Part shown: positions 26,469 through 34,658 of the stretch, piece by piece
Layout of the letters: each line of letters opens with the position of its first letter
Numbering within the stretch: the first letter of the stretch is position 1
NCBI RefSeq assembly: GCF_900157365.1
Contig: NZ_FUEZ01000004.1
Span: 4,184,966 to 4,248,965 of the forward strand
Direction of reading: 5' to 3'
Length of the DNA stretch: 64,000 nucleotides
Source of the DNA: Mycobacterium numidiamassiliense
GTDB taxonomy: Bacteria; Actinomycetota; Actinomycetes; Mycobacteriales; Mycobacteriaceae
Made by a program: the position numbers and the translations under genes
Notes under the pieces: generated by a model
The model's database searches: none
Seen by the model: only the letters and a program-made list of their open reading frames with translations
Told to the model about the DNA's origin: nothing

Positions 26469-27119
26469 GTGGTCGCGCAAATCACCGAGGGTACGGCCTT
26501 CGACAAACACGGTCGGCCTTTCCGGCGACGCAATCCCCGGCCCGCCATTTTCGTGCTGGTGTTTCTGGTGGTGCTGACCGCCGTGGTGTGGGTTGTCGCG
26601 TTGACGCGGCCGGCGAAGGTGCGCGAGGCCGAAGCCTGCAACCCGCCGCCGCAGCAGGCCGGGGCGGCCCCGGCCCAGCTCGGCGAGCAGATGTCGCGAT
26701 CCGCGATGTCTGACGTCTCGCCCGCCAAACTCGCCGACACCAAGGTCCGCGTCCTCAACGCCAGCGGCCGCGGCGGGCAGGCCGGCGACGTCGCCGGCGC
26801 GATGAAGGATCTGGGTTTCGCCCAGCCGACCGCGGCGAACGACCCGATCTACGCGGGCACGCGGCTGACCTGCCAAGGGCAGATCCGGTTCGGGACGGCC
26901 GGGCAAGCCACCGCCGCCGCGGTGTGGCTGGTCGCGCCGTGCACCGAACTGTTCAACGACAATCGCGCCGACGATTCCGTCGATCTCGTCCTGGGCACCG
27001 AATTCAGCGCGCTGGCCCACAACGACGACATCGACGCCGTGCTGGCCACTCTGCGCCCCGGCGCCAACGAGCCGTCGGATCCCACGCTGCTGACCAAGAT
27101 TCACTCCAGCAGCTGCTGA
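26469..27119 (+). CDS. cei: Cell envelope integrity protein Cei (LytR C-terminal domain)
   Basis: 216 residues: a short basic cytoplasmic segment, one membrane helix (~25-46, AIFVLVFLVVLTAVVWVVAL) and an extracytoplasmic LytR_C-type domain from VRVLNASGRGGQAGDVAGAM. Two Cys in the outer domain (LTCQGQ and LVAPCTEL) may form a disulfide. Matches Rv2700, known to be required for envelope integrity and virulence. GTG 26469 follows TAGAGT (26457-26462) at leaderless spacing. Confidence 0.88.
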   Translation: MVAQITEGTAFDKHGRPFRRRNPRPAIFVLVFLVVLTAVVWVVALTRPAKVREAEACNPPPQQAGAAPAQLGEQMSRSAMSDVSPAKLADTKVRVLNASGRGGQAGDVAGAMKDLGFAQPTAANDPIYAGTRLTCQGQIRFGTAGQATAAAVWLVAPCTELFNDNRADDSVDLVLGTEFSALAHNDDIDAVLATLRPGANEPSDPTLLTKIHSSSC

Positions 27120-27120
27120 T

Positions 27121-27990
27121 TCAGTCCAGGATCGGGTCCAGGCCGTCGAATTCCCGCAGTGCGGCCAGCAATTGGTCGGCGATCCCGGGTGCGGCGGCGA
27201 CGACCAACCCGGCACTGACCGCCGGCACTTCCGGCGCCGGCAGCACCACCCGGGCGCCGGCCTCGGCCGCGATGAGCGCACCCGCCGCGCGATCCCACAC
27301 CTGCAGGCCGTGTTCGTAGTAGGCGTCCAGCCTGCCCTCCGCGACCATGCACAGATCCAGCGCCGCAGAACCGATGCGGCGCACGTCGCGAACCACCGGT
27401 AGCAACCGCGCCAGCAGCTCCGCTTGGCGGGCACGACGGCTGGGCGAGTATCCAAAACCGGTGCCCAGCAACGCCATTGACAAATGATCGACCTCAGCGC
27501 AGTGCAGCGCGTTGCGGCCGTCCTCGTCGGTGACATGGGCTCCCAGCCCGACCGCGGCCGAATACAGCCGGCCGGCCACCACGTCGGCGACTGCGCCCGC
27601 CACCGACACACCGTTCACCTGCGCGCCGATTGATACCGCGTAGGCCGGTATGCCGTAGACGAAATTCACGGTGCCGTCGACGGGGTCCAGCACCCAGGTG
27701 ACCGCGTCGGCGGGGGTGGCCGCCGGGTCGGCGGGCCCGCCCCCCTCTTCTCCGAGAATCGGGTCGCCGGGCCGCAATTCAGCCAACCGATCGCGCAACA
27801 GCCGTTCCGTCTCAGTGTCGACGACCGTCACGGGATCGGTCGGTGTGCTCTTCGATCGGACCGCGCCACTGTCGGCAACACCGGCGTCGAACACCTCGGT
27901 ACGGCGACGCCGCACGAAGTCGGCCGCCTCGGCGGCCAGCGTTTCGGCTACTGAGCGCAGCCGCGCGGGCTCTCTGTCCGGTCGCGTCAC
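27121..27990 (-). CDS. suhB: Inositol-1-monophosphatase family protein SuhB
   Basis: 289 residues. The metal-binding motifs of the Mg-dependent, Li-sensitive phosphatase family are present: LGEEGGG, WVLDPVDGTVNFVYG and the C-terminal VWDRAAGALIAAEAG. It hydrolyses inositol phosphates, supplying myo-inositol for phosphatidylinositol mannosides and mycothiol. Matches Rv2701c. GTG start. The stop is 1 bp from that of the convergent cei gene. Confidence 0.93.
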   Translation of the reverse strand: MTRPDREPARLRSVAETLAAEAADFVRRRRTEVFDAGVADSGAVRSKSTPTDPVTVVDTETERLLRDRLAELRPGDPILGEEGGGPADPAATPADAVTWVLDPVDGTVNFVYGIPAYAVSIGAQVNGVSVAGAVADVVAGRLYSAAVGLGAHVTDEDGRNALHCAEVDHLSMALLGTGFGYSPSRRARQAELLARLLPVVRDVRRIGSAALDLCMVAEGRLDAYYEHGLQVWDRAAGALIAAEAGARVVLPAPEVPAVSAGLVVAAAPGIADQLLAALREFDGLDPILD

Positions 27991-28133
27991 CGCTCTATCG
28001 CATCACAGCCGCAGCGGCTTCGGAGGCCGGCCCGGCCACGCGGCCACCCCGAACGCGCGGGGCCCCAACGAGCGCTCACCCGCCCAGTCGCCCGCTAAGG
28101 TGAGGGTCAGCCAAAATCTCGCCGAGGAGATTC

Positions 28134-28913
28134 ATGACCAGCACGGACTCAGCTTCTGGACCGCAGCGTCGCGGATTCGGCATCGACGTCGGCGGCAGCG
28201 GCATCAAGGGCGGAATCGTCGACTTGGACACCGGGGCGCTGATCGGCGACCGGTACAAGCTGCTGACCCCGAAACCCGCCACGCCGTCGGCCGTGGCCAA
28301 GACCATCGCGAAGGTGGTCAACGAATTCGGCTGGGACGGTCCGCTCGGGGTGACCTATCCGGGCGTCGTCAACCACGGCATCGTCCAGACGGCGGCCAAC
28401 GTGGACAAGGCCTGGATCGGAACCAATGCGCGCGACGTCATCGCCGCCGAGCTGGACGGCCAGCAGGTCACCGTGCTCAACGACGCCGACGCGGCCGGGC
28501 TCGCCGAAGTACGGTTCGGGGCCGGCCAAGACAACTCCGGGGTGGTGGTGCTGCTGACGTTCGGAACCGGGATCGGGTCCGCTCTGATTCACAACGGCAA
28601 GCTGATCCCCAACACCGAGTTCGGCCACCTCGAGGTGGGCGGCAAAGAAGCCGAGCAGCGGGCGGCATCGTCGGTCAAGGAAAAGAAGGACTGGAGCTAC
28701 GAGAAGTGGACGAAGCAGGTGACCAGGGTGCTGATCGCCATCGAGAACGCCCTGTGGCCCGACCTGTTCATCGCGGGCGGAGGCATCAGCCGAAAGTCCG
28801 ACAAATGGGTGCCGCTGCTCAAAAACCGCACCCCGGTGGTGCCCGCCACGTTGCTGAATACCGCCGGGATCGTCGGCGCGGCGATGGCCTCGATCGGGGA
28901 CGTAACGCGCTGA
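28134..28913 (+). CDS. ppgK: Polyphosphate/ATP-dependent glucokinase PpgK
   Basis: 259-residue ROK-family sugar kinase. The phosphate-binding motif is DVGGSGIKGG near residue 18, the catalytic region VLNDADAAGLAEVRFG, the adenosine region FGTGIGSAL, and the glucose-contacting NTEFGHLEVGG. It phosphorylates glucose with polyphosphate or ATP. A GAGGAGA site precedes the ATG. Matches Rv2702, directly upstream of sigA. Confidence 0.95.
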   Translation: MTSTDSASGPQRRGFGIDVGGSGIKGGIVDLDTGALIGDRYKLLTPKPATPSAVAKTIAKVVNEFGWDGPLGVTYPGVVNHGIVQTAANVDKAWIGTNARDVIAAELDGQQVTVLNDADAAGLAEVRFGAGQDNSGVVVLLTFGTGIGSALIHNGKLIPNTEFGHLEVGGKEAEQRAASSVKEKKDWSYEKWTKQVTRVLIAIENALWPDLFIAGGGISRKSDKWVPLLKNRTPVVPATLLNTAGIVGAAMASIGDVTR

Positions 28914-29090
28914 ATTTTCGCCGCTAGGGCGGTACCAGCGCCCACTGTCGTTACAATGGGTCACGGCGACGGCCCGACTGATAGCGTGCGAGGGTTCACG
29001 CTGATCTCAACGCCGACATTCGACATAGCAGACACTTTCGGTTAACCATGCCCAAACCCACCGAGAGTGCGTCCGACCGAAGGGGTCTAA

Positions 29091-30611
29091 GTGGCAGCGA
29101 TCAGGACCAGCCCGGCGACCGATGAGCCGGTGAAGCGCACCGCCACCAAGTCTCCCGCGAAGCGCCCGGCGGCAAAGGTCACCAACGGCTCCGCGCCCGC
29201 AAAGCGCCCCGCCAAGTCGGCGCCCCGCGCGACCGCGTCGGCGCCGGAGGAGATCGAGGACGGCGGCACCGCAAAGAAGAGCCGCACCGCGGCCAAGAGC
29301 GCCGACGCGAAGGCGCCGTCGACCCGTGGCGCCAAAGCCGGGGCCAAGGGCGATGCCGAGTCCGAGCCCCTTGACGCCGACAGCGTCGCCGAGGACCTCG
29401 ACGGCGAACCAGACCTCGAAGCTGTGGTCGTCGAAGACCTCGACATCGAGGCCGACCTGAGCCTCGATGACCTCGAGGACGTCGAGGTCGAAGCCGAAGT
29501 GACGATCGAACCGGCCGACGGCGACGACGCCGAGGTCGCCCCGGTCGCCAAGGCCGCCGCCAAGGCACCCGCGGACGAGGAAGAAGACATCCCCGAGCCT
29601 TCCGAAAAGGACAAGGCCTCCGGCGATTTCGTGTGGGACGAGGACGAATCCGAAGCGCTGCGGCAAGCCCGCAAGGACGCCGAACTCACCGCATCCGCGG
29701 ACTCGGTTCGCGCCTACCTCAAGCAGATCGGCAAGGTGGCGCTGCTCAACGCGGAGGAAGAGGTCGAGCTCGCCAAGCGCATCGAAGCCGGCCTCTACGC
29801 CACCCAGCTGATGACCGAGCACGCGGAGCGCGGCGACAAACTGCCCGCCGCCCAGCGCCGCGACATGATGTGGATCTGCCGCGACGGCGACCGCGCGAAA
29901 AACCATCTGCTGGAAGCGAACCTGCGGTTGGTGGTTTCGCTGGCCAAGCGCTACACGGGCCGCGGCATGGCGTTCCTCGACCTGATCCAGGAAGGCAACC
30001 TGGGTCTGATCCGCGCGGTCGAAAAGTTCGACTACACCAAGGGTTACAAGTTCTCCACGTACGCGACGTGGTGGATCCGCCAGGCCATCACCCGCGCCAT
30101 GGCCGACCAGGCCCGCACCATCCGTATCCCGGTGCACATGGTCGAGGTGATCAACAAGCTGGGCCGCATTCAGCGCGAGCTGCTGCAGGATCTGGGCCGC
30201 GAGCCCACGCCTGAGGAGCTGGCCAAGGAAATGGACATCACGCCGGAGAAGGTGCTGGAAATCCAGCAGTACGCCCGTGAACCCATCTCGCTGGACCAGA
30301 CCATCGGCGACGAGGGCGACAGCCAGCTCGGCGACTTCATCGAAGACAGCGAAGCGGTGGTGGCCGTTGACGCGGTGTCGTTCACCTTGCTGCAGGACCA
30401 GCTGCAGTCGGTGCTCGAGACACTCTCGGAGCGCGAAGCGGGCGTAGTACGGCTGCGCTTCGGTCTCACCGACGGCCAGCCCCGCACCCTTGACGAGATC
30501 GGTCAGGTGTACGGCGTGACCCGTGAGCGCATCCGCCAGATCGAGTCGAAGACGATGTCGAAGCTGCGCCACCCGAGCCGCTCGCAGGTGCTGCGCGACT
30601 ACCTCGACTAG
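29091..30611 (+). CDS. sigA: Primary sigma factor SigA
   Basis: 506 residues. The first ~200 residues are a Lys/Ala/Pro- then Asp/Glu-rich low-complexity arm (regions 1.1-like), followed by sigma-70 regions 1.2 to 4.2. Region 2 contains the core-binding and -10-recognition stretch FDYTKGYKFSTYATWWIRQA; region 4.2 ends VTRERIRQIESKTMSKLRHP. GTG start with AAGGGG upstream. Directs housekeeping transcription. H37Rv SigA is slightly longer (528), the difference lying in the variable N-terminal arm. Confidence 0.97.
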   Translation: MAAIRTSPATDEPVKRTATKSPAKRPAAKVTNGSAPAKRPAKSAPRATASAPEEIEDGGTAKKSRTAAKSADAKAPSTRGAKAGAKGDAESEPLDADSVAEDLDGEPDLEAVVVEDLDIEADLSLDDLEDVEVEAEVTIEPADGDDAEVAPVAKAAAKAPADEEEDIPEPSEKDKASGDFVWDEDESEALRQARKDAELTASADSVRAYLKQIGKVALLNAEEEVELAKRIEAGLYATQLMTEHAERGDKLPAAQRRDMMWICRDGDRAKNHLLEANLRLVVSLAKRYTGRGMAFLDLIQEGNLGLIRAVEKFDYTKGYKFSTYATWWIRQAITRAMADQARTIRIPVHMVEVINKLGRIQRELLQDLGREPTPEELAKEMDITPEKVLEIQQYAREPISLDQTIGDEGDSQLGDFIEDSEAVVAVDAVSFTLLQDQLQSVLETLSEREAGVVRLRFGLTDGQPRTLDEIGQVYGVTRERIRQIESKTMSKLRHPSRSQVLRDYLD

Positions 30612-30680
30612 ATCCGAGCTGTTCAGCCGTCGTTCAACTGTGGGCATGCCCGGGCGGGTCCAGTCCTCTAGGGTTTGGGC

Positions 30681-31541
30681 GTGGCCGTCGGCGTGGGTGT
30701 CAAACCCAGTTCGCCGGCGCGCCCCCGACGTCCCCTCCTGCTGCTGGCCGTCCTCGTGTTCATCGGCCTGGTCGTTACCGCCGCGGTCTCGTTCGAGGAC
30801 GAGGGCCACGCGTCGGGCGTCTCGGGCGATGCGGGCTTGACCGACGGAGTCCGGATCCACGCCAACCTGGAAAAGATGAATCCCGGCGATCCCCAGCTGG
30901 TGGTTCGGCTCGACTTCGAGCCGAGAGGTCGCTTCGCGCAGGACGGAATCTTTCTGGCCCAACGCATTCGGGTCGTCGCGGTCGGCGGCGCCGGCCTCGT
31001 CGACGAATCGTTCGCCGCCGGCGGAGTGATGACGCCGAGGACGCTTCCCGTCGCGCTCGAGGGCGGCGATATCAGCCAGTACCCGTTCGACCGCTACACC
31101 GCGCTTCTCGGTGTTCGCGTCCTCACCGGCGACGGCGCCCCCATCCCCTCGGCGTTGGTCATCGGCGGGTCGCTGCATGGCTACAGCGTCGACGTTGCCC
31201 AACCCATGCGAGAGCCCAACGGCGGCAACGACTTGACGATCAACGTGTCACGCGGGCCCACGACATGGATGTTCGCGGTTTTCATCATGCTGCTCATGTG
31301 GACGGTCACGATCCTCGCGCTGTGGCTCACGGCGAAGTTGATCCTGACTGACGCCGTGATCGACGTTCCGCTGATCTCACTGTTCGGTGTTCTGCTGTTT
31401 TCCTTTACGGCCCTGCGCAATGCGATGCCCAACTCCCCGGCCCTTGGCGCGCTCGCCGACTTCTTGTCCTACTTCTGGTGTGAATTGATGCTGGGACTCG
31501 CCTTGGTCGCCCTGCTCTTCTTCCGTATCCGCCGAACCTGA
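30681..31541 (+). CDS. DUF4436-like membrane protein
   Basis: 286 residues. One N-terminal membrane helix (LLLLAVLVFIGLVVTAAVSF), an extracytoplasmic beta-rich domain (~45-185), and three further helices in the C-terminal third (TWMFAVFIMLLMWTVTILAL onward). This is the layout of actinobacterial DUF4436 proteins. Function unknown. GTG 30681 follows TAGGGT (30669-30674) by 6 nt. H37Rv has no gene here between sigA and Rv2704, so this is an extra gene relative to that genome. Confidence 0.75.
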   Translation: MAVGVGVKPSSPARPRRPLLLLAVLVFIGLVVTAAVSFEDEGHASGVSGDAGLTDGVRIHANLEKMNPGDPQLVVRLDFEPRGRFAQDGIFLAQRIRVVAVGGAGLVDESFAAGGVMTPRTLPVALEGGDISQYPFDRYTALLGVRVLTGDGAPIPSALVIGGSLHGYSVDVAQPMREPNGGNDLTINVSRGPTTWMFAVFIMLLMWTVTILALWLTAKLILTDAVIDVPLISLFGVLLFSFTALRNAMPNSPALGALADFLSYFWCELMLGLALVALLFFRIRRT

Positions 31542-31609
31542 ATGATCTGTCTTGCAACATGTTTCGCGATCGTGCCATCGCGGCCGCCCGCTAACGCTAC
31601 GGTGACCGC

Positions 31610-31987
31610 ATGACAGCCAAGCGCACGCTCGTCTCCTCTGGATCCGATTTCGAATCCACGGTCGGTTACTCGCGCGCGGTGCGTATCGGCGCACATGTGG
31701 CGGTGGCCGGCACGACCGGCAACGGGCCCACCGGCGACATCGCCGCGCAAACACGGGATGCGTTGCGCCGCATTGAAATTGCGCTGCACGAGGCTGGCGC
31801 AACCCTGGCCGACGTGATCCGTACCCGGATCTTCGTGACCGACATTTCTCGCTGGCGCGAAGTCGGGGCCGTGCATGCCGAAGTGTTCGGAGACATCCGC
31901 CCGGTAGCCACCATGGTGGAAGTCGCGGCGCTGATCGCACCCGAGCTGATGGTGGAAATCGAAGCTGACGCCTACGTAGCGTCCTGA
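31610..31987 (+). CDS. RidA/YjgF-family protein
   Basis: 125 residues of the Rid superfamily. Conserved elements are VGYSRAVRIGAHVAVAGTTG near the start, TRDALRRIEIAL in the middle and the TRIFVTDI and ATMVEVAALIAPELMVEIEA strands. RidA members hydrolyse reactive enamine/imine intermediates; the key RidA arginine in the IR(T)R stretch is present as VIRTR, though this is a divergent subfamily. ATG follows TACGGT by 6 nt (leaderless). Matches Rv2704. The 3' end overlaps the next convergent gene by 16 bp. Confidence 0.88.
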   Translation: MTAKRTLVSSGSDFESTVGYSRAVRIGAHVAVAGTTGNGPTGDIAAQTRDALRRIEIALHEAGATLADVIRTRIFVTDISRWREVGAVHAEVFGDIRPVATMVEVAALIAPELMVEIEADAYVAS

Positions 31988-32346
31988 GATCCCGCGAGTG
32001 GCGCGAAGGTGCCGTCCGGACCGGGGCGATAGGCATCCACCCGGGTCACGGCGGTCACCGGCAGCGGCCCGTACAGATGCGGAAACACCATCGACTCGGG
32101 ATCCGTCGGCACTCCGGGCTCCCAGCGAATCGGCGAGTCCAGCAACGCCGGATCGATGTGCAACAGGACCAAGTCTTGGCGACCGCGGTAGATCCGGTTC
32201 GCCGGCAGATGCACCTGCCCGGGCGTCGACAGGTGAACGAAATCGACATCGGCGGAGGTATCTGGGTGTATGAAACCCAAATTTTGGGCATTAGACCATT
32301 CACCAATTGCACACATGTGCACCAGAACGGCAGGAGCGGGGGTCAC
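31972..32346 (-). CDS. DUF952 family protein
   Basis: 124 residues resembling DUF952, a small domain related to the ADP-ribosyltransferase-like fold: the start VLVHMCAIGEWSNAQNLGFI, central DFVHLSTPGQVHLPANRIY and the strand DLVLLHIDPALL are typical, with the end FPHLYGPLPVTAVTRV. GTG 32346 is chosen because homology begins right after it; the frame is open further upstream without similarity. Position matches Rv2705c. Function unknown. Confidence 0.75.
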   Translation of the reverse strand: MTPAPAVLVHMCAIGEWSNAQNLGFIHPDTSADVDFVHLSTPGQVHLPANRIYRGRQDLVLLHIDPALLDSPIRWEPGVPTDPESMVFPHLYGPLPVTAVTRVDAYRPGPDGTFAPLAGSQDAT

Positions 32347-32502
32347 GTGGAAGAGCCTTCCAGAACGACGTTCGGCGATCCCCAGGCCGGCCGTTTGCCG
32401 GTAGCGAAAAACTCGTGAGAAACGACACACCCGATAACGATCGGGGAACAACGCGAAAACCGTATACGTCTGAGAGAGTGAATGCACGAGAGGGAGAAGC
32501 CA

Positions 32503-32688
32503 ATGAACGCAACTTTGACCAGTCCTGAGCTGACTCGATTTGATCGTTGCGACCGCTGCGGTGCTGCAGCTCGCGTCCGCGCCAAGCTGCCTTCCGGAGC
32601 TGAGCTTCTCTTCTGCCAGCATCACGCCAACGAGCACGAAGCGAAGCTGACTGAGCTCGCCGCCGTGCTGGAGGTCAGCGGAAGCTAG
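32503..32688 (+). CDS. Small DUF7455-type zinc-binding protein
   Basis: 61 residues. LTSPELTRFDRCDRCGAAARVRAKLPSG... ELLFCQHHANEHE is the pattern of small actinobacterial DUF7455 proteins, with a probable zinc site at C16, C19, C38 and H40 or H41. GGGAGA lies 8 nt before the ATG. The region corresponds to where H37Rv carries Rv2706c annotated on the opposite strand, so this conserved + strand frame may be the real gene. Function unknown. Confidence 0.78.
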   Translation: MNATLTSPELTRFDRCDRCGAAARVRAKLPSGAELLFCQHHANEHEAKLTELAAVLEVSGS

Positions 32689-32753
32689 GTGTGTCCAACT
32701 CGCGCAGTCCACAATGTGGGTGTGCGAGTTGTCATCGGTAATGCTGGTCCCCT

Positions 32754-33761
32754 ATGAGCGATCAGGTGGCCGCAAAGCCGTCCCGTCACCACATCCGGCG
32801 AATTGCATTAAGGACTCTTTCAAAAAGCTGGGACGACTCGATCTTCGCTGAATCGGCACAGGCCGGTTTTTGGTCGGCGCTGTCGACGCCGCCGCTGTTG
32901 CTGGGGCTGCTCGGCGCGCTGGCTTATGTCGCCCCGCTGTTCGGTCCGGATGCGCTGCCCAACATCGTGCACAGCGCGATCTCGGCGGCGCACAGTTTGT
33001 TCTCCCGCAGCGTGGTGAACGAAATCATCGAGCCGACGATCCGCGACATCACCGCCCACGCTCGCGGTGAGGTGGTGTCCTTGGGCTTCCTGATCTCGCT
33101 GTGGGCGGGATCGTCAGCAATCTCGGCATTCGTCGATTCCGTCGTCGAGGCGCACGACCAGACGCCGCTGCGCCACCCGGTACGTCAGCGATTCTTCGCT
33201 CTGTTTCTGTACATCGTGATGCTGGTCGTCGCGGTGGTGAGCGCGCCGATCGTGGTGATGGGGCCGCGCAAGGTGTCCGAGCACATTCCGTACGCGCTGG
33301 CCAACGTGCTGCACTACGGCTATTACCCGGCACTGATCCTGGCGTTGATGGTCGGGGTCATGCTCTTGTACCGGGTCGCGCTGCCCGAGCCCCTGCCGAC
33401 GCATCGGCTGATTTACGGCGCCGTCCTGGCTACCGCCGTCTTCGTCGTCGCGACGGTGGGCCTGCGTATCTACTTGGGGTGGATCACCAGCACCGGCTAC
33501 ACGTACGGCGCGCTGTCCACACCGATCGCCTTTTTGTTGTTCGCCTTCTTCGCCGGTTTCGCAATCATGATCGGCGCCGAACTCAACGCCGCCATTCAGG
33601 AAGAATTTCCCGCGCCCAGGACGCACGCCCACCGGCTGCGCAATTGGCTGATGTCGCGCTCCCCTGCGTTGCGCAAGACGATGGAGTCGCTGCAGAATCC
33701 CGTGACGACCAATCCCGTCACGCAGCAGCGCGAGGTCGCGGCCGCAGAGCCGCCGGCCTGA
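32754..33761 (+). CDS. YihY/BrkB (virulence factor BrkB/RNase BN-like) membrane protein
   Basis: 335 residues with about six membrane helices. Family marks are the N-terminal LSKSWDDSIFAESAQAGFWSAL, VSLGFLISLWAGSSAISAFVD and the C-terminal GFAIMIGAELNAAIQEE. Once called ribonuclease BN in error; the true function is unknown. Matches Rv2707. Its stop abuts that of the convergent DUF3039 gene. Confidence 0.9.
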   Translation: MSDQVAAKPSRHHIRRIALRTLSKSWDDSIFAESAQAGFWSALSTPPLLLGLLGALAYVAPLFGPDALPNIVHSAISAAHSLFSRSVVNEIIEPTIRDITAHARGEVVSLGFLISLWAGSSAISAFVDSVVEAHDQTPLRHPVRQRFFALFLYIVMLVVAVVSAPIVVMGPRKVSEHIPYALANVLHYGYYPALILALMVGVMLLYRVALPEPLPTHRLIYGAVLATAVFVVATVGLRIYLGWITSTGYTYGALSTPIAFLLFAFFAGFAIMIGAELNAAIQEEFPAPRTHAHRLRNWLMSRSPALRKTMESLQNPVTTNPVTQQREVAAAEPPA

Positions 33762-34001
33762 TCAGCCCTTCTTGAGATTCTCGTAGATCTGCTTGCAGTC
33801 CGGGCAGACCGGTGAGCCCGGCTTCGCCGCCCGCGTGACGGGAAAGACCTCGCCGCACAACGCCACAACATGGCTGCCCATCACCGCGCTCTCGGCGATC
33901 TTGTCCTTCTTGACGTAGTGGAAAAACTTAGGGGTGTCGCTGCCGGTCCCGTCGTCGACGCGTTCGTCGGTCTCGGTGCGCTCGATCGTCTGGGTCTGCA
34001 T
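33762..34001 (-). CDS. DUF3039 small zinc-binding protein
   Basis: 79 residues, matching Rv2708c. The conserved region HYVKKDKIAESAVMGSHVVALCGEVF followed by VCPDCKQIYENL suggests a metal site from H44, C49, C66 and C69. Function unknown. No intergenic space separates its stop from that of the YihY-like gene. Confidence 0.88.
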   Translation of the reverse strand: MQTQTIERTETDERVDDGTGSDTPKFFHYVKKDKIAESAVMGSHVVALCGEVFPVTRAAKPGSPVCPDCKQIYENLKKG

Positions 34002-34071
34002 ATCTCATATTGTGCATGGTCGCCGCAAAACCGGCTGAGCCGGAATCGATCACGTGTGGGACAGTGGAGAG

Positions 34072-34479
34072 ATGAAGCGCGGCTCCGGTCTGGGGTTCGA
34101 TGACAACGGCACCCCCGTGCTCATCACGGCTGCCGAACCGTCCTACGACGAGCAGCACCGCGCCCGGGTCCGTAAGTACCTGACGCTGATGTCGTTCCGG
34201 ATTCCCGCGCTGATCCTGGCCGCCGTCGCCTACGGTCTCTGGCACAACGGCCTGATTTCGCTGGCGATCCTCGCGGTGTCGCTGCCCCTGCCGTGGATGG
34301 CCGTGCTGATCGCCAACGACCGCCCACCGCGCCGCTCTGACGAGCCTCGGCGGTTCGACGACGACCGCCGGCGCACTCCGCTGTTCCCGACGGCCGAGCG
34401 GCCCGCGATTGAGGCTCGGCGTCATGTGGAGCCACACCACGACGCGCGGGGCTTCGGGACCGACGACGGTTCCGACTAG
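34072..34479 (+). CDS. DUF3099 membrane protein
   Basis: 135 residues: a short N-terminal segment (PVLITAAEPSYDEQHRAR), two membrane helices (IPALILAAVAYGLWHNGLIS and LAILAVSLPLPWMAVLIAND) and a charged, Arg/Asp-rich tail. Matches Rv2709. ATG 34072 chosen from agreement with that protein; a GTG six codons upstream is possible. Function unknown. Confidence 0.85.
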   Translation: MKRGSGLGFDDNGTPVLITAAEPSYDEQHRARVRKYLTLMSFRIPALILAAVAYGLWHNGLISLAILAVSLPLPWMAVLIANDRPPRRSDEPRRFDDDRRRTPLFPTAERPAIEARRHVEPHHDARGFGTDDGSD

Positions 34480-34564
34480 CCGTCCGTTCGACTCCACTTC
34501 TCAGGACATTCTCAGGTCTTCGCCACATTTCTGCACGTCAAGCCGTGTGAGATGGCGGCTTGGT

Positions 34565-34593
34565 GGGAACTCTCTGGGCTGATTTGTCGTTTA
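34565..34593 (+). promoter_or_regulatory. SigE/SigH-type promoter of sigB
   Basis: GGGAACT at 34565-34571 and CGTTTA at 34588-34593 are separated by the 16-17 nt expected for mycobacterial ECF factors SigE and SigH (-35 GGAAC, -10 GTT). sigB is known to be controlled by such stress sigma factors. The predicted transcription start is at or next to 34599, upstream of sigB at 34630. Confidence 0.75.
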
Positions 34594-34598
34594 ACACC

Positions 34599-34658
34599 AT
34601 GACAGCTACAAGCCAATCGGGAGGTCGCTATGGCGAACGCCACCACGAGCAGATTTGA
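34599..34658 (+). CDS. Possible leaderless upstream ORF overlapping sigB start
   Basis: A 19-codon ORF starting ATG ACA GCT ACA at 34599 and ending TGA inside sigB, out of frame with it (peptide MTATSQSGGRYGERHHEQI). The ATG lies at the transcription start predicted from the ECF-type -10 box, so it could be translated as a leaderless ORF. It runs through the sigB ribosome-binding site and start codon. Coding status is inferred only from position. Confidence 0.35.
   Translation: MTATSQSGGRYGERHHEQI

Noticed and set aside
29007..31202. 731-codon minus-strand frame opposite sigA and the DUF4436 gene
   Set aside because: It is an antisense shadow of GC-rich coding DNA; the + strand holds clear SigA. 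The composition is typical of a complementary frame.
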